Below, in pieces: positions 12,181 through 25,246 of a DNA stretch of 64,000 bases. The notes beneath the pieces are model-generated. The model did no database searches. It had not been told where the DNA came from and saw only the letters and a list, made by a program, of their open reading frames with translations. This DNA comes from Sclerodactyla briareus (Eukaryota; Echinodermata; Holothuroidea; Dendrochirotida; Sclerodactylidae), in the NCBI GenBank assembly GCA_026419785.1, contig JAODTK010001532.1:248001-312000 (forward strand), given 5' to 3'. A program made the translations under genes and the position numbers. The stretch's first letter is position 1. Each line of letters starts with the position of its first letter.

Positions 12181-13470
12181 GCATAAGATTATGTTGTATG
12201 AATAATGTAACGAAGGGTGATGTCGTCGATTTCATGTCTGGTTTTCAAGTTCTGTGGGATATTTCGTTCGAAAAGGGGCAGGTATGTCCTTGGTAACAAT
12301 GGCTTTGAATTGCTGATGGCCGGATTTTTTAGTCGTTGATCTATTGAGGACAGGTTTAAACGATAAATGTAGGCCACCGTAGAAATCAGTTCGCCCCTAA
12401 AGGTGTCCGGTTTTTATTCCTACTTGATAAGGGGACTGAACTAAATTACGGATTTTAAATAAAGTTTTGAATCGAGCTTATCCAGAACCGAGGTGTGACA
12501 TTTGTGTCTCAAATGTGACAACCGGGTAACAGCGCACAACATTGGATTCGTCCACTCGCTTATATCCGTAGTAAAACAAATTTCGGCAGGCTTCGGTGGT
12601 GCAGCTCCACTCATGCCCGAATAACACTGGATCTTGTTTTCATGACATTCAAGTAAATCTACACAAAATTGTTCAAAATTGTTCAAAATTGTTAGATTTG
12701 CTTTGTGATCAAGGCCGGTCTCTTATAATCTGACTAATTATTTTGGACTAGGGCTTATACCCAATGTTAAATGTGGTGGTGGGTTTGTGCCACTGGTAAA
12801 TGCAACATTACGCCTAGAATGGCTAGAAAATGGCCATGGTAACCAATGATCACACCCCTGAGGAGAGCTACCACGTGCTGTGTGTGTTGACTTTATTTGA
12901 ATATCGAATACGCAGTGAAAGATCAGTGCGAAAATTTCATACTCCGGTCGCGTTTAGTTAGCGGCTGGAACACAGGGCAGGATTCAGATCCTCCCAAATC
13001 CAGTGACATTCTAACAACAGTGGGAAATTTGTGTTTGGAGAGTATTCGCCTTGGAACAATCTTTAACGAATCATTCAGTATTGCAGTCGCCATATAAGCT
13101 AACATGAGAAAACGTGAACAATTGTTTTCCTCCATCAGTCCATACATTTCACAGATTGGATTTTTTTCCGAATATGCAAAGAGACTGTTATACTTTGTTA
13201 CATTCTACCATGTTATAGGATTTTTTAAAATAAATCGGGCATAGGTTTCCGAAAAATCTTCAAACGATTTAGTGCAAAATCCCCTTCAAACCGTAATATT
13301 TGGACTTATTCTTCTCCATGAATTTTACAAATTTGAGGCCGGAAAAATGTGTCCAATTTAGAGAGGAATATTGTGTGACTATTGAGGGGTGTCATAATTT
13401 GATAATGTTCAGCCACTACAAAACTAGAAATTTTTTTTTTCGCAAGCAAACATTTAAAACGGTCCGACCA

Positions 13471-13603
13471 ACACACACACACACCACACATACACACACA
13501 ACATCACACATTCACATAACACCGCCACACACACGCATACACACGCCACACGCACACACCTCACAGACAACCACACACTACCCACGCTCTCACACACACA
13601 CTA
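13471..13603. repeat. Expanded CA-rich microsatellite (array copy 2)
   Basis: This is an interrupted (CA)n of about 130 bases, three to four times longer than its equivalents in copies 0 and 1, showing length change since duplication. Confidence 0.85.
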
Positions 13604-13868
13604 AGTAGACACTTTCGGTGACAATCATTGATGGACCACCCATCACCCATAGGTACCCTACCATAGGATGCTCCTCAGCAGAAAAGTTAATAAAAAAAAA
13701 CCCACTACAATTGTTACAATAGCAACTGTGAATGGCAGCCAGGCAGCAGTACATATAGGTGAATAGCAGGACTGACCCATATCTCATCTGACTCTTTGTG
13801 AATGATTGAGATAACACTGATAACAAGAGGAAAGTGACATGAAGATAATATATGAGCAACCACCCAAC

Positions 13869-14008
13869 CAGAGCACGAGGGGCCCGTTCTCAGTCGTGTA
13901 TTCCGTCATAGCCACTTCTACACCAAACTGGTAACTTCCGCAATATTATCGCATCAGAGCGTACTGCGGTCGCATTATTCGACTTGGTGGAGTTGCATTC
14001 ATTCGTGT
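13869..14008 (-). CDS. EGF-like domain exon, type A, copy 2 (indel-damaged)
   Basis: On the minus strand the acceptor cttacag is followed by the TNECNSTKSN start, and the donor is ctg/gttggg. The length is about 140 bases against 144 in the intact copy, so the frame is not kept as written. Across indels it recovers a cysteine-3 region and RSGYDG. The acceptor and DxNEC start are better preserved than in copy 1. Confidence 0.58.
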
Positions 14009-14009
14009 C

Positions 14010-15643
14010 TGTAAGAAAGAAAATTTGAGTTGTGGAGTGAATCACGTTTACCTATTTATTTCTTGTCATTTATGTATTTAGAAATGATTTTTTTTACATG
14101 GTCAGGCAGAGACCGAGACCTGTCTGAAATCTTCAATTCCAGAGGGGAAATATTTGTAATATTCGGAGGGGACGTTCATTCACAGGTTTTGAGTATTGTT
14201 GGGTAGATTCGCTGAGAGATGTCCTTAATAGGAATGATCACGTTGCAAAAGAATCAAGAATATAAGCCGGCCGCGTGAGATGTCGGGAGGCCTCCTGTTT
14301 GGAAATTCTGCGATTCTTTTGCTTCGTTTTGATTATCAATATGTTAATCAAACCTGGTGAAAATAGAGGGCAGCTGATATGCAGTGATACCCACTTTCGA
14401 ACCATTCGAGAATTTCAATACGCAGCATGGTGTGTTACTAAGTTTCACGGTCAATCGGATTTAAAGCATTGAAGAATTACATTGCGCTAACGCATGGAAT
14501 TTCCAGTGGGGGCGGCGGCGAAGCCTGAGACGGCGGCGACTACACACACCCGAAACCCTAATATCTCCGAACACTCCTCGTGTCGCGGGGATTTAATGAC
14601 ATTTATTAATGAACATTATCTGCGGTTGATGACACACCCTACGCCTGTTTGAGTAATTCAACGATAGGGATGATTACAGTCCGTGAGTTTCCATACATGT
14701 ATTACCTGTATTGACGTCGCTTGCAAGTTAGGTATACCCTGACTATTTACAACAACGATGTTCGGAACGACTGTAACAGATATAATCCCGAAAAAGCTAT
14801 ACCACCGGAATAAAGCTATCCCTATTCAAATATCTCGAACTCTACCAGTGGACAACTACCAATTCAGACTGAGCTTTTATTATCGTTGGGGTCAACAAGG
14901 GTCCTGAATATGCACTAAAAATTGAACACCGAACTGGCGAATTTTCCAGATGGGTGAGAATGAATGTCTCCGTCCTATACGTTTTCCCCTATTGGTGAAC
15001 TTTTTCATGTGGGAAAATGGCAGTCTCATGACTAATATAATTTTTCTAATAGAAGAAACGTCTTTCTCCCGAATTGAAGAATCTCCCGACTAAAGGATTT
15101 CTCTGTGTTTTCTACATACTCTACTATACAGTTAATATCGCTACATTGCATTTTATAACAGAAATAACGGAAGTTTGGATCGCCTGAACTATTACTCACC
15201 AAAAACACAACTAACTGGTGATTGCCTATGAGATTGTGCCGCCAACATTCCCGCGAGCATAACGTTTCTTTGTCTACACACACATTGCACATTCTGCTTT
15301 ATGCCACTTTTTGAGGACCTTTCTCCCATACGTTTATGCGACTCACTGCAACGCAATTATCTGTAGTTGTCTAATTTGGTATTTCTTTTTACCATACGGT
15401 AGGAAATTATTTTTAATCTTTCAAGCATAAAAATCGATTGAAAGGTTCGTATGGAAATTTTACACTATTAGTTCTCTTAATGTGCATTTACAGACGCTAC
15501 ATTTCCTTTCAAGTCTTGGTGCACCGAGTGGTCAGTAAGGCCTACCTAATATTTTCAAACTTGTAACCTCGTTTGGTAAAACCCCAAATATATCATTCGA
15601 AGCTGATATTCTCAACTAAATATATTGGGGTAGGATTATGTAT
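14010..15643. other. Intron-like part of array copy 2
   Basis: Colinear with 5420-7110, with landmarks such as ttgacgtcgc and gctacattgcattttataac. No exon is recognised. Confidence 0.6.
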
Positions 15644-16961
15644 CACCTTTGCCCGCCCCCCTGTGCGAGTCACCTCATGGTGAGGGCCCGAGTCGAGTCC
15701 CGAGCGTGAGTCAAGCAGAGTCCAGTGCCCGAGTTTGAGTCCGATGCCGGTCCGAGTCCAAGTCCTAATGCTGAGTCCAGTCCATGATCACATGTGTAAC
15801 TTTGACACCTTCGATGTTATCTGCACCGTAATGAGACCTTCAGGGAACATTCACATGTTGGACACTGGCAAATCCACACCAACCACAGTATCTCTCGATA
15901 CGGACAACTGACACTTGACAACCAGTGTTTAGTATCTAAACCATATGTGCATCACTTTTGAACTATAGTGTTTATCATATTTTATTCGGTAAACATGTTT
16001 AGAGTATTGGGCATATTGCAAACGTGATTGCATACAATTCATACACATCATCATTTAGCACTTCTGCCAATATCCAGTTGACAATCAATAACCACACTTC
16101 CACATCAGTTACATACACTCTCCGGGCTGGGCTAACCCTGAGTTACTGCCTATTAGCTCTTAATTCTGCCCCTACCCTGGTACATCTTCCAAGCCTTGCC
16201 TGTGCTGTACCAAAAGCCTGTCCCATAGGGCCTGCACCAACGTGCCTATGAACTCGACAACGCCTTTCTTCCTGCCGAAGAGTTGTACAGAGTAGAATGA
16301 TGTTCCAATGTGCTGCTTCACAATTTCAAAATTTGAGGTGTACTCCTCTCTAGTTCGAGTTTACATTAAGTAGCTGTATTTCGCGTCGTAGTTCACTACC
16401 AGATGCAATCACATTCTTTTGTTATTGATAGAATCATATGGTTTCTGCAGTATACACTGTACTTCCATAATACTGAGCATTTGTAGTCGGGTACACTGAC
16501 TGGCAGTCGGTTGTTTTCTAACTGTCACACATTTAGCCAGCTATACTATCTACACACCTCCCAGCAGACGTTTACTGTTTCACGTGTCCGTCAGTACGAG
16601 ATGGGCCGCTCGGCAGGGTCACCACCCCGAAGCTCATGGTAGGGGCAGGTACCACAGGGTATGTGGGGGGGGGGTCCGGCCTGGTCTCTGTCCTAAGATG
16701 GCTGGGTGGATGCGTCTATCGAGGGCCTTCCAGGCACGGGCACCCATTAGTGAATGAGTAGGCGAAGAGTTGGGGATTGAGTATTGGCAATGTGGGTACG
16801 CGCCTGCAAAAAAATTGTTATTATAATACTTCCATTCCTGACCATCCATCTCATCTGAATGGGCCCCGGCTCTTACCTTCAGTACACTGCTAACCCTACT
16901 CCCCCGACCTATTCTCTAACACTACCCCTCACACACATTTCCACCTGTAATGGCTATCTGC
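15644..16961. mobile_element. Private composite insertion in array copy 2
   Basis: Copies 1 and 3 read directly from the tatgtata landmark (7110; 20755) into the type B exon flank, while copy 2 carries about 1.3 kb here. The insert starts with a C-rich tract and a GAGTC-type minisatellite (about 15680-15785), followed by unrecognised AT-rich DNA. It ends with a 16630-16930 block that is the inverted relative of the 8600-9050 / 22000-22390 array block. About 25 bases present in the other copies were lost at the right edge. No clear inverted ends or target duplication are seen, so it may be a rearrangement rather than a transposon. Confidence 0.55.
15680..15790. repeat. GAGTC minisatellite
   Basis: The pentamer gagtc and near-forms (gagtcc, gagtcg, cgagtc) recur about every 6-12 bases. 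Confidence 0.7.
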
Positions 16962-17348
16962 ACATTGAAATAGTTGTACAGTAAAACTGGTACGTCCGGC
17001 CAAAGTAGGTAGCGTTACCGAAACATCGACCAAGGGTTATATAGCGTCTTCCAAGGTGTGATTTGGCTCATGTCCTCCATGTCGCCCCTACAAAGACGGG
17101 GTAATTCCATAGGTCATAATTGTTTGGTATGACAATAATAGAGACGATATATATTCGGTACTGTAACAACATGGTTGTGTGCTAGGCTCTTTTCGTTCGT
17201 TTCTCTGCTATCTGTGTCCGAAGGCATAGTTGAGCGTTTACTTGTAAGAACGCCATTACGCACTGATCAAATATGCCACTGTTAATACTGTAAACTGTTC
17301 CTACTGCCTACATCGACGGTACCAGACGTTACAAGTGATACTCCTCAC

Positions 17349-17497
17349 CAGAGCCATGTCGCCTGGCGTCCAGTAGTAGTATTTCCGTAGTAGCCGCAAG
17401 CCAGTACATTTGCACTGTAGCTTCCATCAATGTTTTTACACAAAGACGTCCGCTCATCAACAGGTATTATACTGGGAGTAATCGCATTCATCAATGT
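17349..17497 (-). CDS. EGF-like domain exon, type B, copy 2 (indel-damaged)
   Basis: The minus strand has acceptor tttacag, then DIDECDYSQYNTC, then after an indel ERTSLCKNIDGSY, then YYGNTTTGRQAT and a donor (ctg/gtgagg). About 149 bases. Frame breaks sit after the second cysteine and near the fourth and fifth cysteines. The donor and acceptor are good, so the exon may be functional if the indels are sequencing errors. Confidence 0.62.
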
Positions 17498-17499
17498 CT

Positions 17500-19655
17500 G
17501 TAAATAAAATTTTCGAATTCAATTCAGTTTTCATTTCAAATTGAAGGTAACTGTTCGCTTATTGCGAACTTTACTCAATTTGCACACTAATATAATACGA
17601 ATCTGTGTACGATAACAATGTGTACGATCATTTACCATTTGTATGCGTGATCGGGGAAGCCCCAAGTTTCGGAAGGCAAACAACCTTAACTTCCGTAGTC
17701 TTGTTATTTAACATTCCCTTGACGTCATATGACTTTGACCCGACACTGATACCTTGGGATTAATATCCCATCATGTGAAAACGTCCCCTCTATTATTCAC
17801 AAACATTAAAACCTGTTTCCCACACAACATCCTGTTTATAGTCTCCGCCTCCTCCTGAAGAAAAACCTACCTTTCAACTTGATCGTACTTAGGACTCTAA
17901 GTAAACATAAATCGTGTCAACAGAATTTGCTTCCTATCGACCAATTACATTTGACCTTATCCAAACTGATCTGGTCCTGACCTGTCATATTACTAGTAAC
18001 ACACAACCAATGTAGGCGCTCTCAACCATGGTCGGTAATGAATTTATCGTTTCACAGTTCATTCACAGTTAGCGTCACTAACATATCTACATATTCATCT
18101 CTCATCAACGAAATGTCAATATTCTGTTTCATTATCACTGGAGTTTGTAGGGATTGACCTGGAAGTATTACATATATATGTATGTCTGTACCTACCCTAG
18201 CCTGCCGTTACTGCAATCGTTGCTGTCTTGGACCCGGATTGACCCGCATGTACATTGCCTAGTCTATGGAATGTAAGCCGGATGAATAGGCTCCACCTAA
18301 ACTGTGTGGGTTGCGTTAGATTTCGCATAACTGGTACACATATTTTTAAATTCAGGACATCCCAAGTATGACTGGCAGCAGTGGTGCACTTAGCATTACA
18401 TGTGCGGAGATGGTTGTGTGTTGAAAGTGCTGGGATTAGGGTGTGGGTGAGTAGGGTTAGTAGACTAACTTGGGGTAATTCGGGCTAGAGTGCATCCTGA
18501 TAGGGTTGGAGGTTCGCAAACAGAGCAGGGAGCTATCATATCAGCCACAGAGGATAATAGCCCGTATTTCATAGTGCCTTTTATGGACTTTAGTAAATGC
18601 AAATGTTCATCTTATTGTAGCGTCCCCACGAACGAGTGTTTCAAAAACCCGTTGTGTGAACACGATTTTGCATGCGCAGACCCATAGATATATCCACCAT
18701 CTCCCCATTCATTCACACACTCACTCATCATGAGAGCACACTCATGGAAGGCACCTAGCTTCTTGGGTTTACCCGCCCCTACCATGAGGGGGCTAACCCA
18801 CCGGTCTAGTACTGACGGGACAGGGTGGACAGGATCGTCCGCAGGAGTGTGTCCTATAGTATTCCCGCCTATTGGCTAGCCTAATGCTTCGACGCGTAGG
18901 GAACCATTGCATACAGAAAAAACTTGCTCAGTCCATTTATTACGGCCGCGAAGTCGTTAGTACAGAAACCATATAATAAGGCAGTACCTGGTGGACCCAT
19001 GCCGAGGTGATCTGGATGCTGATTTATTACTAGTGCATTTCTCCTGAACTGAAACAAATCTCCATTCAGCACTTGAACGGTGGACAGCATTTGGGCATAT
19101 AGTTCAATGAAAATTTCTCCGAATCACTTTCGTGTCCCGTCACAAACCCCTACTACTATGAGATAATAACACATAACCCGCGTGCCGCGACTCGGACGAT
19201 TCCGCTTGGGGGGTGCTTGTGGGTGATTAGTTGGACCCTAGGTTTACGTTCTTGCAGTAGCGATGGGCGGGGTCTCGAACTTAACTTCATGGTTGATGGT
19301 TTCGCTGTTTGTTTGTGCTTCGTTTTCTGTTTCTAATTAATTATAGAGGTTTGATGGAATATGCAATATGAGAGAACACAAGATCTTCAGTATGTTAGAA
19401 TCTGCAGTTGCCAACTTGATCTGGCCAATGGGTCATATGAAATTCATAATATGACTTGCCAAATGTTAACGTTCCCCAATAATGGACATTGTTTTGTTTA
19501 AGCTCTCCGATCATTGTTGCTGTGTAGCCATTAGCGGGTTTTAGGGCCCTTTTGCGGATCCATGAGATTCGAATAAGCTCCCTTTTTTGGATCCTTTCAA
19601 AGGCAAAATGATTCCTATCCAATCAATTAGCGGTGCATGGGTGTGTATGGTGTGC
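17500..19655. other. Intron-like part of array copy 2
   Basis: Colinear with 7700-9830 and with 21320-23140. No exon is recognised. Confidence 0.6.
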
Positions 19656-21159
19656 GGTGTATGTGTTTACCATACCATTGTACCTGTATTGACGTCGCTG
19701 CAGTTCAGGTATAACGCGCTAACTATTTACAATAACGAACTGGTGGAACACTGTAACATATCCAATCCAAAAAACTACCACCCTAAAAAATCTATTCCAA
19801 TGCAAATATCTCGAAATTTACATTTGGACAACTATCATCCAGACTGACCTTTTTGTTGTTGGAAACTAAGGGTCCTAATATGCAATAACCCTGACACCTC
19901 GAACTGGAAGTCGTATTTTCTCAGATGGGTGAAAATGAATGTCTCCTATACGTTTCCCTATGGGTGCAACGTTGCATTGTAGGGAGAATTGGCAGTCTCC
20001 ATAAATAATGGTCAGTTTTTTTCCTAAATAGAAGAAACATTCATTCTCCTCTCTCCCGAATTGAGAATCTTCCGTACTAAAAAAGGAGGTTTCTCTGTAT
20101 TTTTCTTTTCTACATATCGTACTATACAGTTAATATCGCTACATTGCATTTTATAACAGAAATACGGAGGTAATGGATGTTGAATCTTTAATGTGTATGA
20201 TTTGAAGAGCCCATTTTTCTTTATTAAGTATACTACGATAGAAATCACGCATAAGCTGGAAACCTCTAGGAAGGAGTGAATATTGATCACCACAAAAACA
20301 CAATAATGGTGGAGTGGCCATGGAGTTGTGCTACACATTCACGCCGAGCATAACGTTTCTTGTATACACAAACATTGCACACCCCCCCCCCCTGTCTGCT
20401 TTATGGCCCCTTGTGAGGACCTCTCTCCATAAGTTTATGCGAACTCACGGCACGCAAGTATCTGTAGTTGTCTAATTTGGTATTTCTATTTAAAATAATG
20501 TATGAAGCATTTGTTTTCTATTTCGAGCATAAAAATGGATTGGAAGGTTTCGTTGAAAATATTTAACTAGTAGTTATTTTATGCAATTGAAGACCTACAT
20601 TCATGTCAAGTTCTTGGGGCATTCGATCGTGAGTCGTAAGGCCTACCGAAAGATTTTCAAAATTTACGTCTTTTTTCACAACGGAAAACCCAATAGATCA
20701 GTTTCGAAGCTGATATGCTCAACTAAAAGTAATACTGGGGTAGGATGATGTATACTAGTACCCGATAAAAAAAAAGAAAAACTGCATTGACATAGTTGTA
20801 CAGTAAAAACTGGTACGTAGGCCAGTAGGAGCGTTAACGACAATTGACACAAGTGTGGTTATATAGCGTCTTTCAAGTGGTGATGTGACTCCATGTAGTC
20901 ACCCCTACCAGAAGGGTGAATGTCATGGCATATCTGGGGTAGTGAGAACAATGAACAGGATATAAAGACTCGGTAGAGTACCAGCATGGGTGCGTGTTAT
21001 GTTCTTTCGTTTCTTGCTACACTCGGTCCGAAGCATGTGGAGTCACTTGTAACGCACGCCAGTAAGCAACTGATCAGATATCCACCGTTATTACTGTAAT
21101 ACTGTGGCCTACTGCTAGATCGACTGGCTACCTAGACGTTACACTGAAGCTCCACTCAC

Positions 21160-21300
21160 CATAGGCATGTCGCCTGGCGTCCAGTAGTAGTATTTCCGTA
21201 GTAGCCGCGTCACATTTGCACTTGTGGTAGGCTCCATCATGTTTCACACACAGATGTATGGCATCACAGGGATATACTGGAGGAAATCGCATCATCATGT
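21160..21300 (-). CDS. EGF-like domain exon, type B, copy 3 (indel-damaged)
   Basis: The minus strand has acceptor cttccag and a strong donor (tatg/gtgagt). The 141 bases encode, across indels, a DxxxCDFLQY start, a cysteine-3 region, YHKCKCD around cysteines 4 and 5, and YYGNTTTGRQATC with cysteine 6. It is the only type B copy where the C-x-C pair and the last cysteine are plainly visible, which supports the EGF assignment of the whole type B family. Confidence 0.62.
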
Positions 21301-21319
21301 CTGGAAGAAAATTTTCGAA

Positions 21320-23190
21320 TTCAATTCAGTTGCCATTCCCAATCAAATTGAAGTTAAACTGTTCTCCTAGTGTATATTACAATCATAATATATACGAAGC
21401 TGTGTACGACAACAATAGGTGTAAGAATCAGTGTACCAGTTGTAGGAGTGGATAGGGAAAAGCCCCCAGTCTCGAAGGGCAAACAACCTAACTTCGGGTC
21501 TGCTAATGATAGCCATCTTGACGAATATGACCTTTGACCTGACACAATCCGTTCGATCAATGTACTCCTATCGACATAGAGTACACTTGAATGATCCGAA
21601 CTGATCTGGTTAGGAGCCACCATGTTACTAGTAAACACAATTCCAAGTAGGCCCCCTTATCCCAGGCTGGTATATGAATTGGTCGTTTCACGAACATACC
21701 AACATATAATCTACTCTTCATTGAATGTCCTAGCTACGTTAATGCAAAACCGTTGTTCGCTGACCAGGATAAACCGGACATGAATCACGTACATTGCCTA
21801 TGGAGACTAAGGTCCTGTGAGGTGGCCGGAATAAATAGGCTCATTCCTAAACTGTGTGAGCGAAGATTTCGCATAAAATGGTACACACATTTTTCAATCC
21901 AGGACCACTTCCCGAGTATGAATGGCAACAGTGGTGCCCACTTATCAATTACATGTGCGGAGATGTTGTGTGGGGATAGTGTAGGGATTGGGGGGGCGTA
22001 GGGTTAGGAGACTAACCTAGGGGTACTTGGGCCAGATGTGCATCAAATGAGGTTAGAGGGTACCAGAGCATGGAGCTTCATATTAGCCACAGAGGTATGA
22101 GACGTATTTTCATGTGACATTTATGGAGTGTTAGTGAATGCGAAATATTCAGCACGTTGGAGCGTCCCACGGAAACGATGTTTATAAACCCGTTGTGTGA
22201 ACACGGATTTCGCATTGCGCAAACCCACATGATATATCAGTCACCCCCACTCCATTCAACACTCACTCAATCATGGAGCACATTCATGGAAGCACATAGC
22301 AGCATCCACCCAGGCCGCTTCCACTCACCCAGCCCTCCTTCAGGGCCATCTCCTTCTCTGGGATACCCGCCTCTGCCATGAGGGGGGCTAACCCACCGAG
22401 TCTAGTACTGAGGGATAGGGTGGACAGGATCGTCCGCTAGGAGGGTGTCATATAGTGTACGCCTGTAGGCTAGCCTAAATGTTTCGACCAGTTGAGAACA
22501 ACGGCAGTCAGAAAAAAAAAAACATGCTCAGTCATTAGGGGGGAAGAATAGCGTATAGTACAGAAACCATAGAATAAGGCAGTACCAGGTGGTACCCATG
22601 CCGATGTGATATATCTGGATGCATAGAACATACCTGAGTGAATTTCTCCTGAACTGAATAGCCAAATCTCCATTCAGCACTTAAATCGGTGGACAACATT
22701 GGGCATATAGGTTCAATGAAAATTTCTCCGAATCACTTTCGTGTCCGTACACATACACCTACTACTAATAATAATAACTAGCAATAACCCGCGTGCCGCG
22801 ATCAGGAAGGAGTTCGTTTAGAGGTTTCGATGGAATAAGCAATTTGAGAGAACACAAGATCTTCAGAGATGTTAGAATCTGCAGTTGCCAACTTGATCTG
22901 GCCAATGGGTCGTATGATTCATAATATGACTTGCCAAATGTTTATGTTCTCCAATAATGTGAACATTATTTTGTAAGCCCTCGAAACAGTTAGTTCTGCT
23001 GTTGTAGCACTAGAGGGTTTCAGGGCCTTCAGCGAATAATATGAGATTCGAATACCTCCCCTTTTCTGTATCCCTTTCCGAAGGCAAAATGATCCTATCC
23101 AATCAATTAGGCGTGCTGGTGGGTATGGGTAGGGGGGGGCATGGAGGCACGTCTTGTCATCACGATATCTAACGAACGCCAGGATGCATC
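21320..23190. other. Intron-like part of array copy 3
   Basis: No exon is recognised. It includes the GC-richer block 22000-22450, whose inverted relative lies in the copy 2 insertion. Confidence 0.55.
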
Positions 23191-23770
23191 GAGATCAAAT
23201 TACGTGTGTGGCACATTAAGCGAGGTCAAACCCTATTGTTGTTGGCGTTAGGTCAAGGTAATACAAGGTCAAGCAAACCTCAAAAGGTTGTCAATCACGA
23301 TGTCAAACGAACGCGAGTATGTGACGCGTGCATGCAAGTTCAAATTAGTCCTGGGAATTGCACATATGGCGAATTGAACCCTGTTTTTGCGTAGGTCAAA
23401 GTCATTCTAGGTCATGGTGGGGGGGGGGGGGGGTGGCGAACATTAAAAAACCTTGTCATCACAGTATTTTGCATGCCAAATTTGTCATGTGGGCTGGATA
23501 TATTGCTGCGGATGAACCGTAATGTTTATGACGTCGATGTCATTCAAGGTGTGAGAGAAACCTTCGAAACGTTTATCCAAGGAGATATCCAATAAGCACG
23601 AGCATGTACCAACTTCTAATTAGGTATTTTGGTTGCTGATATGTTGCGGATGACTTCTGTTTATGACTCCAGTTCAAAGTTGGGAAAAGACAAATCTCAA
23701 AGTGCTTGTTAGCACGACACCAGGCGTCCCTGAGATAGGTGTGCTGGTTGCAGATATGGAGAGAACAACC
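23190..23770. repeat. Short tandem array, about 135-bp units (copy 3)
   Basis: Duplicate of 9860-10440, with a longer G tract (about 23420-23433) at the place where copy 1 has nine Gs. Copy 2 lacks this array. Confidence 0.65.
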
Positions 23771-23899
23771 GTATGGATTTTGGCTACAGTCAAGACACTC
23801 ATAGTCAAGAGTGGTGAAAGTCCTAAGTTTCCTCTGATTAGCAATTACCCTGATTTTAGTTCTGACGAACGGCCCTCCCTGGGGGTATACAGAGCAAAG

Positions 23900-24900
23900 A
23901 AGTAAAACCATAAAAACCGAAACCTCAGTGATTCCTTCTGATTTCTAACAACTTATGGCCAGTCACAAGGACTGATGGCAAAATGTACCTGCAATATGGA
24001 CAACATATGACATGTCCGAAAATTACGTTTTCCACAATTTTTTTTATCATGATCAAGCCATAGGGTTTCCGTACTCTTAATGGGGAGCTACATACTAAAT
24101 TTCAACAATAGTCAGACCAAGCATTCTGAAGTTATCACATTTACAAAGATTTGCCAACTTCCAACGGCCTCTGGTGACCCCTCACTTGACCTCAAAAACT
24201 TGCCTACGCATGTAGTTCATCATGGTGAACATATATACCAAGTATGAGCTTCATCAAGCCAGGTGAGGTCAGGTTTCATTGTTACAGGCTTGTAATGGAA
24301 TAAAATATTAATCGACCACGAGTGTTCTACCACAGGGTAACCTTTGCTTTTGATAAAGAAGCCAACAACCACCTACTCCAATTGAATCAGACCAAGCAAA
24401 ATTAAAAAAAAAATCAAGTTTACAAGGATGTTCTGGCCTTGGCCCGTAGTGACCTCGTGTTGCCTCGGACGTGACCCCAAACCGAAATGGCTCATGTACT
24501 CATCATGGGACATACACGAGCCAAACCTATGAGCCTCATACATCTAGATGGGGTATAGTTACGTGTTCAGAACGCTGAATTGGCCGTAAAAAATTGATTT
24601 TTTTTTAACGAAACATTTTTACCAAAATATGCACCACTCACACTCCACACTACTAACAATAGGTTTTCCTGTACTCCTCGTAATACACACAATTTCAACT
24701 CGATCGAACCACGCATTCCGGACATCGTGTTACAATATTTATATATATACGGCCTCTGATCACCTAAGATGACCTCTTACCTGACCTCAAAACATCAGAA
24801 TCCTTATACTCTACATTCAATTATTGAGGCTTCATCACCAGGTGAGGTCAGTTATAGTGTTTTAAAACTGGGTCCGTCACATACGCACACCTATAAAAAC
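23900..24900. repeat. Dispersed repeat series with accaagtatgagcttc core (copy 3)
   Basis: Two or three degenerate units. The core appears near 24236-24252 and in weaker form near 24510-24545. A further relative lies at 24745-24860 (gatgacctcttacctgacctc). The same family is at 57180-58620. No gene is present. Confidence 0.6.
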
Positions 24901-25246
24901 ACACACTGTCATGACCTACATAGATTCCTCGAACTTCGTCAAGGAATAACATGGATCATTGAGCATAGGGCTGATTAGTAGGCCCTACGCAACTGCAAAC
25001 TTGATATATTGGACACTGATTTGACCACCCAACAAAATGCTCTTGATACCCTGTTTTGGATAGCTCGAAACCAAGTGTATGGTGCTTTTGAACTTTTTGT
25101 AGCTTTCATCAGCATTTGGATTGGCAGGGGAGAATAATTATGCAGGTACTTGACGACAAGTATTAAACTACCATGTATACTGGGCAAAATTCTCGCACCT
25201 GTTCATAGGTTAATAGTACCAGTTCTAAACGACGTACAACATATTC
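24900..25246. other. Unassigned DNA, no gene seen
   Basis: Short frames only, with no splice-supported exon and no repeat recognised. Confidence 0.4.

Larger units (their letters stand above)
12180..15643. repeat. Copy 2 of the EGF tandem array, first part
   Basis: Colinear with 2190-7110 apart from lacking the hAT-like insert (empty site at 12623-12630). It contains the type A EGF exon at 13869-14008. It is interrupted at about 15644 by a private insertion and resumes at about 16961. Confidence 0.82.
16961..19655. repeat. Copy 2 of the EGF tandem array, second part
   Basis: Colinear with 7140-9830 of copy 1, including the type B exon. It ends abruptly in a GT-rich run (about 19632-19662). 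The next bases match the interior of copy 1 (about 6085), not its continuation at 9850. Confidence 0.8.
19656..24600. repeat. Copy 3 of the EGF tandem array (5' truncated)
   Basis: It begins at a point equivalent to about 6085 of copy 1 (shared ttgacgtcgc landmark), so the type A exon is missing. It then follows copy 1 through the type B exon (21160-21300), the GC-richer block (22000-22450), the 135-bp array (23190-23770) and the dispersed repeat (23920-24560). It has extra small deletions relative to copies 1 and 2, for example near 21545-21560. Confidence 0.8.
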
